Below the pieces are notes generated by a model, which was given only the letters and a program-made list of their open reading frames with translations, had not been told where the DNA came from and ran no database searches. The position numbers and the translations under genes are program-made. From contig NZ_CP041764.1 in NCBI RefSeq assembly GCF_009817885.1, forward strand, positions 2,170,001 through 2,234,000: 64,000 nt of DNA. The letters run 5' to 3'. This document shows, one piece after another, positions 49,686 to 58,209 of this stretch. The DNA is from Serratia rhizosphaerae. GTDB taxonomy: Bacteria; Pseudomonadota; Gammaproteobacteria; Enterobacterales; Enterobacteriaceae. Each line of letters starts with the position of its first letter. Position 1 is the first letter of the stretch.

Positions 49686-50060
49686 ATGTTTATTAATGAC
49701 CCATTTTTTGTATTCGGTATATTGACAACCATAATTTCTTTTATTTTGGTAGTGATGATGACCAGGACAAGAAAATCACAATTGGTTGCAATGAGATGTT
49801 GGATTTCGCGCGAACAATGGACTGGGAATTTGATTACTGTTCCACTGGAATCATGGAGGCGTACAGGCACCAAGTGCGGTGATGGTTTCATCTATGATCT
49901 CTATTTTTATTTGGATGTTAATAATTCGAAAAAGAAATGCTTTGCAAAAGGTATTGTAAACCCAAGCGATATTCATAAATTGAATAAAGGCTTAGGGTTA
50001 ATTATTAAGTATAGTGATAACACTCCATCAAATATAGCAGTTATGCATATTGATTTTTAA
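49686..50060 (+). CDS. Small membrane-anchored protein, second family (array member 3)
   Basis: 124 residues with one N-terminal hydrophobic segment (about 5-25). The soluble part differs from members 1 and 2 but matches the next gene: SREQWTGN then LESWRR, a mid strand region, CFAKGIVNPSDIHKLNKGL, and a C-terminal IAVMHIDF. No named family was recognised. The ribosome site is weak. AT-rich. Confidence 0.7.
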   Translation: MFINDPFFVFGILTTIISFILVVMMTRTRKSQLVAMRCWISREQWTGNLITVPLESWRRTGTKCGDGFIYDLYFYLDVNNSKKKCFAKGIVNPSDIHKLNKGLGLIIKYSDNTPSNIAVMHIDF

Positions 50061-50192
50061 ATTTTCAAGAAATAATAATTTATCGCGTTAGTATGCTATA
50101 TTTATTGGATCCTAAGTTGAATTACACTCATAAATAAGATTGATATTGTTTTAGATGTCGATATTTATTTTTATATTCTGTAGAGGCAAGTA

Positions 50193-50570
50193 GTGGACTA
50201 TTCTGATTATATTTCTTTGTCTATGTTTGTTATTGTTTTACTATATGTATACTTCTCTTTTAAGGGAATAAAGATCAATAAAAACGAAAGTAGTGAAATC
50301 AAGGACTGGAGCAGTAGAGATTTATGGAAAGGTAGTGTCACCACTGCCAGACTCATCTCATGGAAACAGCTGCAGGCGACACACAATATTGATTACTTCT
50401 ACTCGTTTACTGTTGAAAGCGAGTTGGACGGTAGCTTAAAGCAGTACAGCGCTGCAGGAGTGGTTAAAGCCTCAGAGGCTGGAAAGTTGCGGAAAGGGCT
50501 AGTCGTGACGATAAAGCATCAAGGGGTTCCGCCTAAGAAAATGGCCGTTATTGGTATAGACTTTGACTGA
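50193..50570 (+). CDS. Small membrane-anchored protein, second family (array member 4)
   Basis: 125 residues from GTG 50193 (GAGG upstream). One hydrophobic segment (about 8-25), then SSRDLWKG, LISWKQ, YSAAGVVKASEAGKLRKGL and MAVIGIDFD at the end, so it is a paralogue of the preceding gene (shared W-R-W-G, SW, A-G-V-KL-KGL and AV-IDF positions). Closest array gene to vgrG on its 5' side. Function unknown. Confidence 0.7.
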   Translation: MDYSDYISLSMFVIVLLYVYFSFKGIKINKNESSEIKDWSSRDLWKGSVTTARLISWKQLQATHNIDYFYSFTVESELDGSLKQYSAAGVVKASEAGKLRKGLVVTIKHQGVPPKKMAVIGIDFD

Positions 50571-50900
50571 GCAATAACGTGTTAATACCGGATGTAATTT
50601 ATTTTAGTAAGTTGAGTCGCCGTATCGCACGCTGTTTGCTAAGTGCTAAAATAGCGTGAGGATAAAGAACGTAGCGCATTGCACCCTCTTGCATTTAAGG
50701 GAAGCGGTGCTGCAGGACTCTGTTATTGGCTTATGATATGGATAGCTACGCGGAGCAAAACACCAGATCTTTATAATGTTATAAATAAACGTGATGATAT
50801 TCATCATATTCTGATTCTATATTTCACTATCACGGCCTATCCTGATATAAAGGCGATTCTTCACTATCGCATTAACGTTGTCAGGCAAAGGACTTCCGTC
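50571..50900 (+). promoter_or_regulatory. vgrG upstream region
   Basis: 330 bases without a supported gene. A TATAAT at about 50775-50780 could be a -10 element, but no good -35 was found. The frame is open upstream of vgrG from 50679, without coding-like sequence. No sigma-54 motif was seen. Confidence 0.35.
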
Positions 50901-53300
50901 ATGTTAGATCGTATTACCGTCCAGCTACCCGTTCCCGGGCTGCTTTTCTGGAAACTCTCCGGGCGCGAGGCGTTATCGGAGCCGTTCGAACTGAGCGTAA
51001 CGCTGCTGAGCACGGATGCGCGCATCGATCGCAGCAGCCTGCTGGGGCAGCCGATTACGGTGACCATCCCGACGCGTTCCCTGATGGGCAAACGCTACCT
51101 GAACGGTAAAGTAACCCGAGTGGCGGTAAGTGCGGTGGAGCTTTCCGGTACCCGCTACGCGGAGTATCGCCTGACCATGGAACCGGATCTGTGGCCGATG
51201 AAGCGTGACCGTAACCTGCGTATCTTCCAGGGTCAGACAGTGCCGCAGATAGTGAAGAGTCTGCTGGGCGAAAGCCAGGTGAATGTTGAAGATCGGCTGA
51301 CGGGCAGCTATCGCCCTTGGGAATACTGCGTGCAGTACCAGGAGAGCAGCCTGGCGTTTATCAGCCGTTTGATGGAGCTGGAGGGCATTACCTATCACTT
51401 CAGCCATGAGGCGGACAAACACACCCTGGTGCTGACGGATGCGCCGCAGCAGCAACAGCCGTTCAGCGGTTACGAGAGCATTCCCTACCATGTCACGCCT
51501 TCCGGCGGCAGTACCGACGAAGAAGGCATCAGTCAGTGGGCGCTGGAAGACAGCGTCACACCGGGCATCTACAGCCTGGACGACTACGACTTCCGCAAGC
51601 CCAACGCCTGGCTGTTCCAGGCGCGCCAGAATCCGGCCTCGCCATCACCGGGCAGCATCGACGTTTACGACTGGCCGGGGCGCTACGTGGAACACGGCCA
51701 CGGCGAGTTTTATGCCCGCATCCGTCAGGAGCGCTGGCAGGTGGATCACCAGCAGATACAGGGAACAGGCACCGCCGTCGGGCTGGCGCCGGGATACACT
51801 TTTGCACTGCTGAACGCGCCGTTCTTCAGCGATAACGGTGAGTATCTGACCACGGCGGTACACTACCAGTTTGAAGAGAACCGCTACGCCAGCGGCAGCG
51901 ACGGGGGAAGCGTCCACCGGTTGGACTTTACGGTGATCCCGTCTTCCGTAGTATTCCGCCCGGAGCAGGCGACGCCTTGGCCGCGCACCTACGGCCCGCA
52001 GACCGCGAAGGTGGTAGGGCCGCAGGGCGAGTCCATCTGGACCGATAAATACGGCCGGGTGAAGGTGAAGTTCCACTGGGACCGTCTGGCGAATGGCGAT
52101 GACACCAGTTCGGGCTGGGTGCGTGTTTCCAGCGCCTGGGCTGGTCAGGGGTTTGGCGGCGTGCAGATCCCGCGCGTTGGCGACGAAGTGGTGATCGACT
52201 TTATCAACGGCGATCCGGACCGCCCTATCGTGACGGGCAGGGTATATAACGAAGCCAGCATGCCGCCGTGGGAATTGCCGGGTGGTTCGACACGTATGGG
52301 ATTTATGACCCGTAGTAAGGGCGGGCATATGGATAATGCCAGTTACCTGTTCTTTGAAGATAAACTGGGTAATGAATCGGTTGATTTGCACTCAGAGCGG
52401 AATATGAATGTTTCTGTCGAAGGGGAACATGTTGAGACAGTGCATAAAGCGACCAGTTATACTCATAAAGATGTCAGGAATGTTACTGTAGATAAGCATG
52501 ATACTCAGACTTATAACAGTGGGCAGACCGTGTCTGTAACTGCCGGTGGGCGTAAAGAGAGTATTACGGATAACGAATCCAAAGATGTTACTGGCTATTC
52601 AGACAATAAATATAGCAATAATTTGGTCGTAAGTTCTGGTGCGACAGTAAGTACCAAAGCTACCAGTGATATTATGTTTGATGCGGGTAGCAAGATTGTT
52701 TATGGCCAAACAATATCGGCGGATGGTTCAGAATCAGCACTACCTTCTGTCCCTTTTGATATTAATGCCAAAGGTACTGTGATGGCTCCAGAAGGGGCTT
52801 TTGTTCCACCTACATCTATATTAGCGGCTGCATCATCTGGTGCAATCGGTGCTGCAACACAGGTGGTTTATAAGAAAGGTGTTGTCACAGAAATTAATGG
52901 CGTAGATAAACTAACGGTTGATCATAACCAGATCGTGGATGTAAAGGGGAATGTAGCGCGGGATATTAAAGGGAAATGGGAAGAAAGTGTTGCAGGAGAA
53001 GTATCTATAAAATCCCCAAGTAAGATCACAATAAAAAGCGACGTCAATGTCGAAATAAATGCACCATTTTTTGCTAGTAATGTAAAGGGCTATCAGGTGT
53101 CTATAACAGGTGCATCTGGTAGTTTCACAGGAGTTTCTGGTGGTTTGACTGGTGTATCTATTTCTCATAATGTAGTAGACCACTCAAGTAAAAATATAGA
53201 TTTAGCTGATGCAGATACTAGGGTTCGGCTTAGGAATAAAATTGAAGTCACAAAATCAAATTTGAGAACTTTTTTTAATAACCTTTTCATTGTAGGATGA
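50901..53300 (+). CDS. vgrG: T6SS spike protein VgrG (TssI) with C-terminal extension
   Basis: Trimeric puncturing spike of the type VI secretion system. 799 residues: gp27-like N-terminal region (LDRITVQLPVPGLLFWKLSG onward), gp5-like OB/needle region with GPQGESIWTDKYGRVKVKFHW near residue 373 and WAGQGFGGVQIPRVGDEV near 414, then repeat-like needle sequence. An extra region of about 200-240 residues follows, including Ala-rich ILAAASSGAIGAATQ (near 637) and Gly/Ser-rich GASGSFTGVSGGLTGVS. ATG 50901 has AAAGGA upstream. The 3' third is much more AT-rich than the 5' part. The extension has no toxin motif I can name; it may be an adaptor or effector domain. Confidence 0.93.
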   Translation: MLDRITVQLPVPGLLFWKLSGREALSEPFELSVTLLSTDARIDRSSLLGQPITVTIPTRSLMGKRYLNGKVTRVAVSAVELSGTRYAEYRLTMEPDLWPMKRDRNLRIFQGQTVPQIVKSLLGESQVNVEDRLTGSYRPWEYCVQYQESSLAFISRLMELEGITYHFSHEADKHTLVLTDAPQQQQPFSGYESIPYHVTPSGGSTDEEGISQWALEDSVTPGIYSLDDYDFRKPNAWLFQARQNPASPSPGSIDVYDWPGRYVEHGHGEFYARIRQERWQVDHQQIQGTGTAVGLAPGYTFALLNAPFFSDNGEYLTTAVHYQFEENRYASGSDGGSVHRLDFTVIPSSVVFRPEQATPWPRTYGPQTAKVVGPQGESIWTDKYGRVKVKFHWDRLANGDDTSSGWVRVSSAWAGQGFGGVQIPRVGDEVVIDFINGDPDRPIVTGRVYNEASMPPWELPGGSTRMGFMTRSKGGHMDNASYLFFEDKLGNESVDLHSERNMNVSVEGEHVETVHKATSYTHKDVRNVTVDKHDTQTYNSGQTVSVTAGGRKESITDNESKDVTGYSDNKYSNNLVVSSGATVSTKATSDIMFDAGSKIVYGQTISADGSESALPSVPFDINAKGTVMAPEGAFVPPTSILAAASSGAIGAATQVVYKKGVVTEINGVDKLTVDHNQIVDVKGNVARDIKGKWEESVAGEVSIKSPSKITIKSDVNVEINAPFFASNVKGYQVSITGASGSFTGVSGGLTGVSISHNVVDHSSKNIDLADADTRVRLRNKIEVTKSNLRTFFNNLFIVG

Positions 53301-53304
53301 TCTT

Positions 53305-53652
53305 ATGTCTAATTCTTTTTGGGTTACATTAATAATAATAGTGTCTGTTATAATTCTTGTAATAGCTTACTGTTATAGAACAGGAGCCATTTATGATCGA
53401 TTCAAGAAAGATGGGGTTCGTACAGAGGCTAGAATTTTGAATATGGAGAAAATCGGAGCAACAGGAACGGGAAATACAAAGCTTAAGATGGATATTGAAT
53501 TTGATACTGACTCAGGACAGGTTACTACGACAGCTAAAGAATATATTTCCCCTCAGAACATGGTAAAGATAATGAGGAATAATACGATTTATATTTATTA
53601 TATGCCTAATAACCCAGAGGAAATATTTTTGGCCCCATCTGAAATGAAGTGA
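53305..53652 (+). CDS. Small membrane-anchored protein, DUF3592-like (array member 5)
   Basis: 115 residues from ATG 53305, 4 bases after the vgrG stop with AGGA upstream, so probably translated with vgrG. One hydrophobic segment (about 4-24), then the array pattern: KKDGVRTEARI, a Gly-rich turn, LKMDIEFDTDSG and a final IYIYYMPNNPEEIF. The tight coupling to vgrG makes it the best candidate for an immunity protein to the VgrG C-terminal region; inference only. Confidence 0.75.
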   Translation: MSNSFWVTLIIIVSVIILVIAYCYRTGAIYDRFKKDGVRTEARILNMEKIGATGTGNTKLKMDIEFDTDSGQVTTTAKEYISPQNMVKIMRNNTIYIYYMPNNPEEIFLAPSEMK

Positions 53653-53823
53653 TAGTGTATTTTATAACGAGGAAGGTTTAGAGTTGTAGATAATTACAGA
53701 AATATTTTATAAGAGTGAATTAAATACCTTTAAAGACGGCGGGGGATGGCAATCACCAACAGCCGCGATATGGAAATAACCAGCGTCGGCGACTTGGTTA
53801 AGGCTAAATGTGGACAATTAGTT

Positions 53824-54199
53824 ATGATAAATATCTTATCTACAGTAATGCCAAAGTTGGCGGTGATCATACCACTAGTCCTTTTAGTCTATTTCTGCTA
53901 TGCAATATATCAGAACAATAATATTGCATCACAGGATAGAAAAATATATTCAGAAGGTATTGAACAAAAAGGCTAGAATAATAAAAATTGAATATAGAAA
54001 AAATAAATATTCATCTGGGATAGTTGTAGCTACCTTGACGGTTTCATACCTTTTTAAAGAAGGGGGAATTAATTCCCTAAGAACTTTAAAATATGAAATC
54101 CATCAGCCAGAAAATATAAAAATCGGATCTTTTTTTAGAGTAAAATTTATCCCTGATGATGTTGATAGGATCGTTTTTTTAGATTATAAAACTATTTAA
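53824..54199 (+). pseudogene. DUF3592-like gene broken by a one-base insertion (array member 6)
   Basis: The first frame (from ATG 53824, or 53746 if longer) gives a hydrophobic anchor and SEGIEQK and then stops at 53974-53976. A second frame, +1 relative to the first, continues with ARIIKIEYRKNKYSSG to 54199. Removing one A from the A5 run at about 53965-53972 joins them into SEGIEQKARIIKIEY, which fits the array pattern (compare KDGVRTEARI). The break is therefore a single-base insertion in a homopolymer: real inactivation, phase variation or a sequencing error. Confidence 0.7.
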
Positions 54200-54271
54200 T
54201 TTTATTATTCTATATAAATGTTTTTGTTATTTGGTGAGGTGGCATGATTAATTTTAAGACTGACTTTATTA

Positions 54272-54628
54272 ATGGTTAAAAATGAACATTTCTTATTTTA
54301 CAACTTACCATTTATTGGCTATATCTTTTATCGCCATGGTTTTTTTGTATATGCACTAATTCGTGGAGGGAGTGGGGTTAAAATTAGTCCACAAGATGCC
54401 GTTGATACACAAGGAGAGATTGTATCAATAAGGAGTTCAAGTGGTGAAAACTCTGCGTTTGTTAACGTTTTGATTACAGTTAGGTTTAATACTTTTGATA
54501 AAAAAATCATTACAAGTGAAGGCAGGGAAGTTATTGATGTAACGAAATTAACAGAATATAAAAAAGGTGATTCAATACCATTGACATATTCAAAGGTTGA
54601 TCCTAAAAATAAAATCCCCATTGGATAA
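54272..54628 (+). CDS. Small membrane-anchored protein, DUF3592-like (array member 7)
   Basis: 118 residues from ATG 54272: a hydrophobic region (about 7-31), then QDAVDTQGEIVSI, a Ser-rich turn, VNVLITVRF and YKKGDSIPLTYSKVDPK, the array pattern. The best ribosome site (GGTGAGGTGG) precedes another ATG at 54244, which opens a 11-codon frame ending at 54277-54279, overlapping this start. Either the short frame is a coupling leader, or the gene once began at 54244 and has a one-base frameshift. Confidence 0.6.
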   Translation: MVKNEHFLFYNLPFIGYIFYRHGFFVYALIRGGSGVKISPQDAVDTQGEIVSIRSSSGENSAFVNVLITVRFNTFDKKIITSEGREVIDVTKLTEYKKGDSIPLTYSKVDPKNKIPIG

Positions 54629-54678
54629 ATAGTGTCTTTGTATGAGTGAGAAGTGGAAATATACTTACGGGAAGTAAG

Positions 54679-55064
54679 ATGAGCAATGCGTTTATTATAA
54701 CAATGGTAATAATCGCGCTGGTTTTCGGCGTTTTCCCCATGGCACGGTTCCTCTATACGAATTTTTACCATATTTAAAAGATGGTTTTTCTCAGGATGCA
54801 GTTTTAAAATATGGTGTGGCTACAGATGCGGAAATTGTTAATACAGTTCGAACAAGTAGTTGGGATGGTGGTAAACCTGTTTATAAACTTACGTTCCGAT
54901 TTAAAACAAAAGACAATGAGCTCGTTGAAAGCACAATAATGAAGCCATTCACTTTTAAAGAGATCGGATTTCTTAAGGAAGGCTATATAGCCACGATAAA
55001 GTATGATCCTGCAAAGCCGCATAAAATTGCGTTGTATGATAAGCCATTAATTCTCGGGGATTAA
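54679..55064 (+). pseudogene. DUF3592-like gene broken by a one-base deletion (array member 8)
   Basis: ATG 54679 starts a hydrophobic anchor (FIITMVIIALVFGVFPMARF) that stops at 54775-54777. The remaining domain is open in another frame through GVATDAEIVNTVRTSSWDGG to IATIKYDPAKPHKIAL, ending at 55064. Adding one T to the T5 run at about 54762-54766 would join them as TNFLPYLKDGFSQDAVLKYG, restoring a full-length array-type protein. The downstream piece could still be made from GTG 54816, but would then lack its membrane segment. Confidence 0.68.
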
Positions 55065-55451
55065 ATGATAGTCATACTGGAAGTCGCTAATGTAATATTA
55101 ACCTTTGTGATTATCTTGGTGTGCTATTATTTTTCCAACCGAATCGTCAAAAGAAACCGCCAACGTGAACAGGTGATGACTGAACGGGGAGCAGACGTTT
55201 ACGTCACAATCTTTTCGCTAAAGCAAAGCGGTGTATTCATAAATAATAACCCTGTTGTTGAGATGGATTTGCAGTTGGAGAATCCTGAAACAAAAGAAGT
55301 GTGGGTGCTGGAAAAACACCGGGAAACCGTGTTGCTGATTGCGCTTTCGGCTTATCAACTTGGATTGGTGTATCAGGCCAAGGCTAATGGTAAAAATGAT
55401 TTTGTTTTTATTAAAGATAACGCTGGAAAACCCGTTGTTGTTAGCTATTGA
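55065..55451 (+). CDS. Small membrane-anchored protein, DUF3592-like (array member 9)
   Basis: 128 residues; ATG 55065 directly abuts the stop of member 8, so the two were built as a coupled pair. One hydrophobic segment (about 5-25), a very basic stretch (KRNRQREQ), then ERGADVYVTIFSLKQSG and VVEMDLQLENPET; the C-terminal half is more diverged than in the others. Last gene of the array before the DUF2169 adaptor gene. Confidence 0.65.
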   Translation: MIVILEVANVILTFVIILVCYYFSNRIVKRNRQREQVMTERGADVYVTIFSLKQSGVFINNNPVVEMDLQLENPETKEVWVLEKHRETVLLIALSAYQLGLVYQAKANGKNDFVFIKDNAGKPVVVSY

Positions 55452-55604
55452 TGTTATTTATCAATGGTTTTACTCTGATTTTTTAGAAAGGGTAATGAGA
55501 TATTGGTCGTTCGCGTTAATGGATAATCCAAGTTTAATATAACGGTAACTTTATTTTTATATAGTGGAATGTCGCGCATGGTTTTTCTGTTAACTTATCA
55601 CCTT

Positions 55605-55623
55605 GAGAATGATATTCTCCATG
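55605..55623 (+). promoter_or_regulatory. Fur-box-like sequence before the DUF2169 gene
   Basis: GAGAATGATATTCTCCATG agrees with the 19-base Fur consensus at 13 positions by eye and contains the palindrome GAGAAT-GAT-ATTCTC. It lies 46 bases before the adaptor gene. Some T6SS clusters are Fur-controlled, so this is plausible but untested. Confidence 0.35.
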
Positions 55624-55668
55624 CAAACGATTAGCGGATGATTATTTTGGCCATGGTGAACTCCTCCT

Positions 55669-58209
55669 ATGAAAATTATCAAACCCCTGCGCCTTAGCGT
55701 ATTAAATCGCCCTTATCGCTGGCAGGGCCATAACCACCTTGGCGTTTCGGTGATGGCGCTGGCGGATATGGGGGAGGCGCCGCAGCTGCGGCCGGAAGTA
55801 GAGCTGTGGCAGCTGGCGGCCAGCGAGCTGCAGACCAGCGGCGGGGTGATTGATATGGCGATCCCCAAAGCCCGGGCGGAGTTTCTGGCCACGGGTTATG
55901 CCTACAGCCATCACCAGTCGGATAAAACCGCCGTTGCGGCGCGTATCGAGATCGAAGGTCTGAGCAAAACCCTGGCGGTATATGGCGATCGCTACTGGGC
56001 CGGGGATCGGCCAACGCCGCCGCAGCCCTTTGAACAGATGCGGCTGGACTGGAGCCGCGCCTGGGGCGGTGAAGGCCATGATGAAAACCCTCACGGCGTT
56101 GGTCTGCATCCGGTGGCAGTAGGTGGCTATCAGCTGCGTCCGTTGCCCAATATCGAATCAATGCAAGAGCGCATCACCGCCGCCGGTCAGCAGCCGGAAC
56201 CGGCGGGTTTTGGCGCGCTGGATTTACTGTGGCCGCGACGCTTTAAGCGCATGGGTAAAAAATATGATGCCCGCTGGCTGCAGCAGGACTTCCCCGGCTT
56301 TGCCCGGGATATCGACTGGCGGGTGTTTAACGCCGCCTCGCCCGATCAGTGGTGGCAGGAGCGTGATGCGCTGCCTCCTCAGGCGCGCTGGCGCATCTGG
56401 AATATGCATCCGGAACAGCCGCTGCAGGAGGGCACGCTGCCGCCGTGGCAGGCCCGCTGCTTTATCAACCGCCAGCGCGGCGATGAGACGTTATTCGAAG
56501 AAATCGCGCTGCGCGCCACCACCGTCTGGTTCTTCCCGCATCTGCAGCAGATGATCCTTATTTGGCAGGGCAACACCCGCATCAATGAAGATGACGCCGC
56601 TGATGTGCTGCAGCTGATGCCCGCTCTGGAGAACGTTGGCGCTGCCCGTTCGGCCAGCCACTATCGCAAGGTGCTGAGCCAGCGAATGGATAAAGAGCGC
56701 GGCGCGCTGTTTGCCTTCCGGGAAAAGGACCTGGTGCCGGAAGCCGCCATCGGCCCCTGGATCGACAGTGAAGTGGAGCAGAGCCCCAGCCCGATGCGCG
56801 ACAATATGAAGAATCGCGCCAACCTGTTACGTGAACAGCATCGGGCACGGCTGGAGGCTCAGGGCGACAGCGTCGATGACCTTCTGCCAGAGTTCGAAGA
56901 GCCGGAGATCCCGCCGCTGGACGAACTGCCGGAGTTTATCGACAAGCTGGAACAGCAGGCGGAAGCGCAGCGTCTCGAAGCCGAAGAGCGCAAGCGCGAG
57001 ATGGAGGCCCGCTTCCCTGAGGCAGCAGAGGATGAAAACGGCCCCCGGGGGCCGGAATCGATGCAGCGTATGCAGGATATGCTGCACCAGAATAAGGATG
57101 CCATCAGCGAGAAGAAGCTGGCGCAGAGTCAGGCGGCGCTGCACCAGATGTACCTGATGTCGGTACAGAGCCAGCCGCCGGCCCGGCGTCTGAAGGGCGA
57201 CCTGGCGCAGATCATTCGCGACCGCGTACAGCGCACCCTGGCACAGGGGGGCGATTTCAGCGGTATGGATCTGACCGGCGCGGACCTTTCCGGTATGGAT
57301 TTGCGCGGCGCCAACTTCAGCCGGGCGTTGCTGGAGTGTGCCGACCTCAGCCACAGCCGGCTGGATGGCGCCTGCTTGCGCGAGGCGATGCTGGCGCGCT
57401 GCGAACTGCATCACAGCTCGCTGCGGGAATGCGATCTGGAGAGTGCCAGCCTGGCGTTGGCCCAGTGTTGCCACAGCGATTTCAGCGGCGCGCGTTTTAA
57501 AGAAACCCAGCTGCAGCAGACGCTGTTCGACGACTGTATTTTTGACGATGCCGTTCTGGATGGCCTGCTGCTGCGTGAAACCTGGCTGACCCGCTGCCGT
57601 TTCCGACGGGCGCGGCTGGAGGGCTGCGTCTTTATGGAGCTGACGCTGCCGGCGCCCGATTTCAGTTCGGCCCGGCTGCATAAAACCACCTTTATGAAAA
57701 CCACGCTGGAGGCGGCCTGTTTCAGCGGCGCCAGCCTTGAAAGCTGTTCCTGGGTGGAGAGCCACGCCGAGCAGGCGCGGTTTGACGGCGCGACGTTGGT
57801 GACCTGTGCGGCGGCATCGGAAAGCGTGCTGAGCGGCGCAGACTTTAGCAACGCCACCCTGAAGCAGTGCAACCTGCGCCAGACGGCGCTGCGCGGCGCT
57901 CGTTTCACGCTGGCGAAGCTGGAAAACAGCGATCTCAGCGAAGCCTGCTGCCAGGGCGCAGACTTTACCCGGGCTAATTTAGTGGGTAGTTTGTTTGTGC
58001 GCAGCGATTTCCGCCAGGCCGACTTCAGCGACGCCAACCTGATGGGGGCGATTTTGCAAAAAAGCCTGCTGGGCGGTACCCGCTTTAACGGCGCCAATCT
58101 GTTCCGGGCCGATCTCTCGCAGGCCATTACCGACAGTGAAACCAGCCTGAACGGCGCCTGGACCAAACGGGTTAAAACGTTGCCGGGCCGTGACGGGGAG
58201 ACAGTATGA
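55669..58209 (+). CDS. T6SS-associated DUF2169 / pentapeptide-repeat fusion protein
   Basis: 846 residues. About 1-300 form a DUF2169 domain (for example YGDRYWAGDRPTPPQPFEQMR and the tail WRIWNMHPEQPL); DUF2169 proteins act as adaptors that help load effectors onto VgrG/PAAR spikes. Residues about 400-490 are charged and likely coiled coil (EQQAEAQRLEAEERKREME). About 525-830 are pentapeptide repeats (A(D/N)LSG-type, such as GADLSGMDLRGANF), predicted as a right-handed beta-helix. GC-rich. No ribosome site is seen before ATG 55669. Overlaps the next gene by 4 bases. Cytoplasmic T6SS accessory role by family; exact partner unknown. Confidence 0.87.
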   Translation: MKIIKPLRLSVLNRPYRWQGHNHLGVSVMALADMGEAPQLRPEVELWQLAASELQTSGGVIDMAIPKARAEFLATGYAYSHHQSDKTAVAARIEIEGLSKTLAVYGDRYWAGDRPTPPQPFEQMRLDWSRAWGGEGHDENPHGVGLHPVAVGGYQLRPLPNIESMQERITAAGQQPEPAGFGALDLLWPRRFKRMGKKYDARWLQQDFPGFARDIDWRVFNAASPDQWWQERDALPPQARWRIWNMHPEQPLQEGTLPPWQARCFINRQRGDETLFEEIALRATTVWFFPHLQQMILIWQGNTRINEDDAADVLQLMPALENVGAARSASHYRKVLSQRMDKERGALFAFREKDLVPEAAIGPWIDSEVEQSPSPMRDNMKNRANLLREQHRARLEAQGDSVDDLLPEFEEPEIPPLDELPEFIDKLEQQAEAQRLEAEERKREMEARFPEAAEDENGPRGPESMQRMQDMLHQNKDAISEKKLAQSQAALHQMYLMSVQSQPPARRLKGDLAQIIRDRVQRTLAQGGDFSGMDLTGADLSGMDLRGANFSRALLECADLSHSRLDGACLREAMLARCELHHSSLRECDLESASLALAQCCHSDFSGARFKETQLQQTLFDDCIFDDAVLDGLLLRETWLTRCRFRRARLEGCVFMELTLPAPDFSSARLHKTTFMKTTLEAACFSGASLESCSWVESHAEQARFDGATLVTCAAASESVLSGADFSNATLKQCNLRQTALRGARFTLAKLENSDLSEACCQGADFTRANLVGSLFVRSDFRQADFSDANLMGAILQKSLLGGTRFNGANLFRADLSQAITDSETSLNGAWTKRVKTLPGRDGETV

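Noticed and set aside
50679..50900. Longer VgrG starting at 50679
   Set aside because: The added 74 residues do not look like a VgrG N-terminus. ATG 50901 has a ribosome site and starts the canonical gp27-like sequence.
53940..53980. Programmed frameshifting to join the two halves of array member 6
   Set aside because: Joining requires a +1 shift at CAAAAAGGC, which is not the usual -1 slippery heptamer, and no stimulatory structure is apparent. A one-base insertion is simpler.
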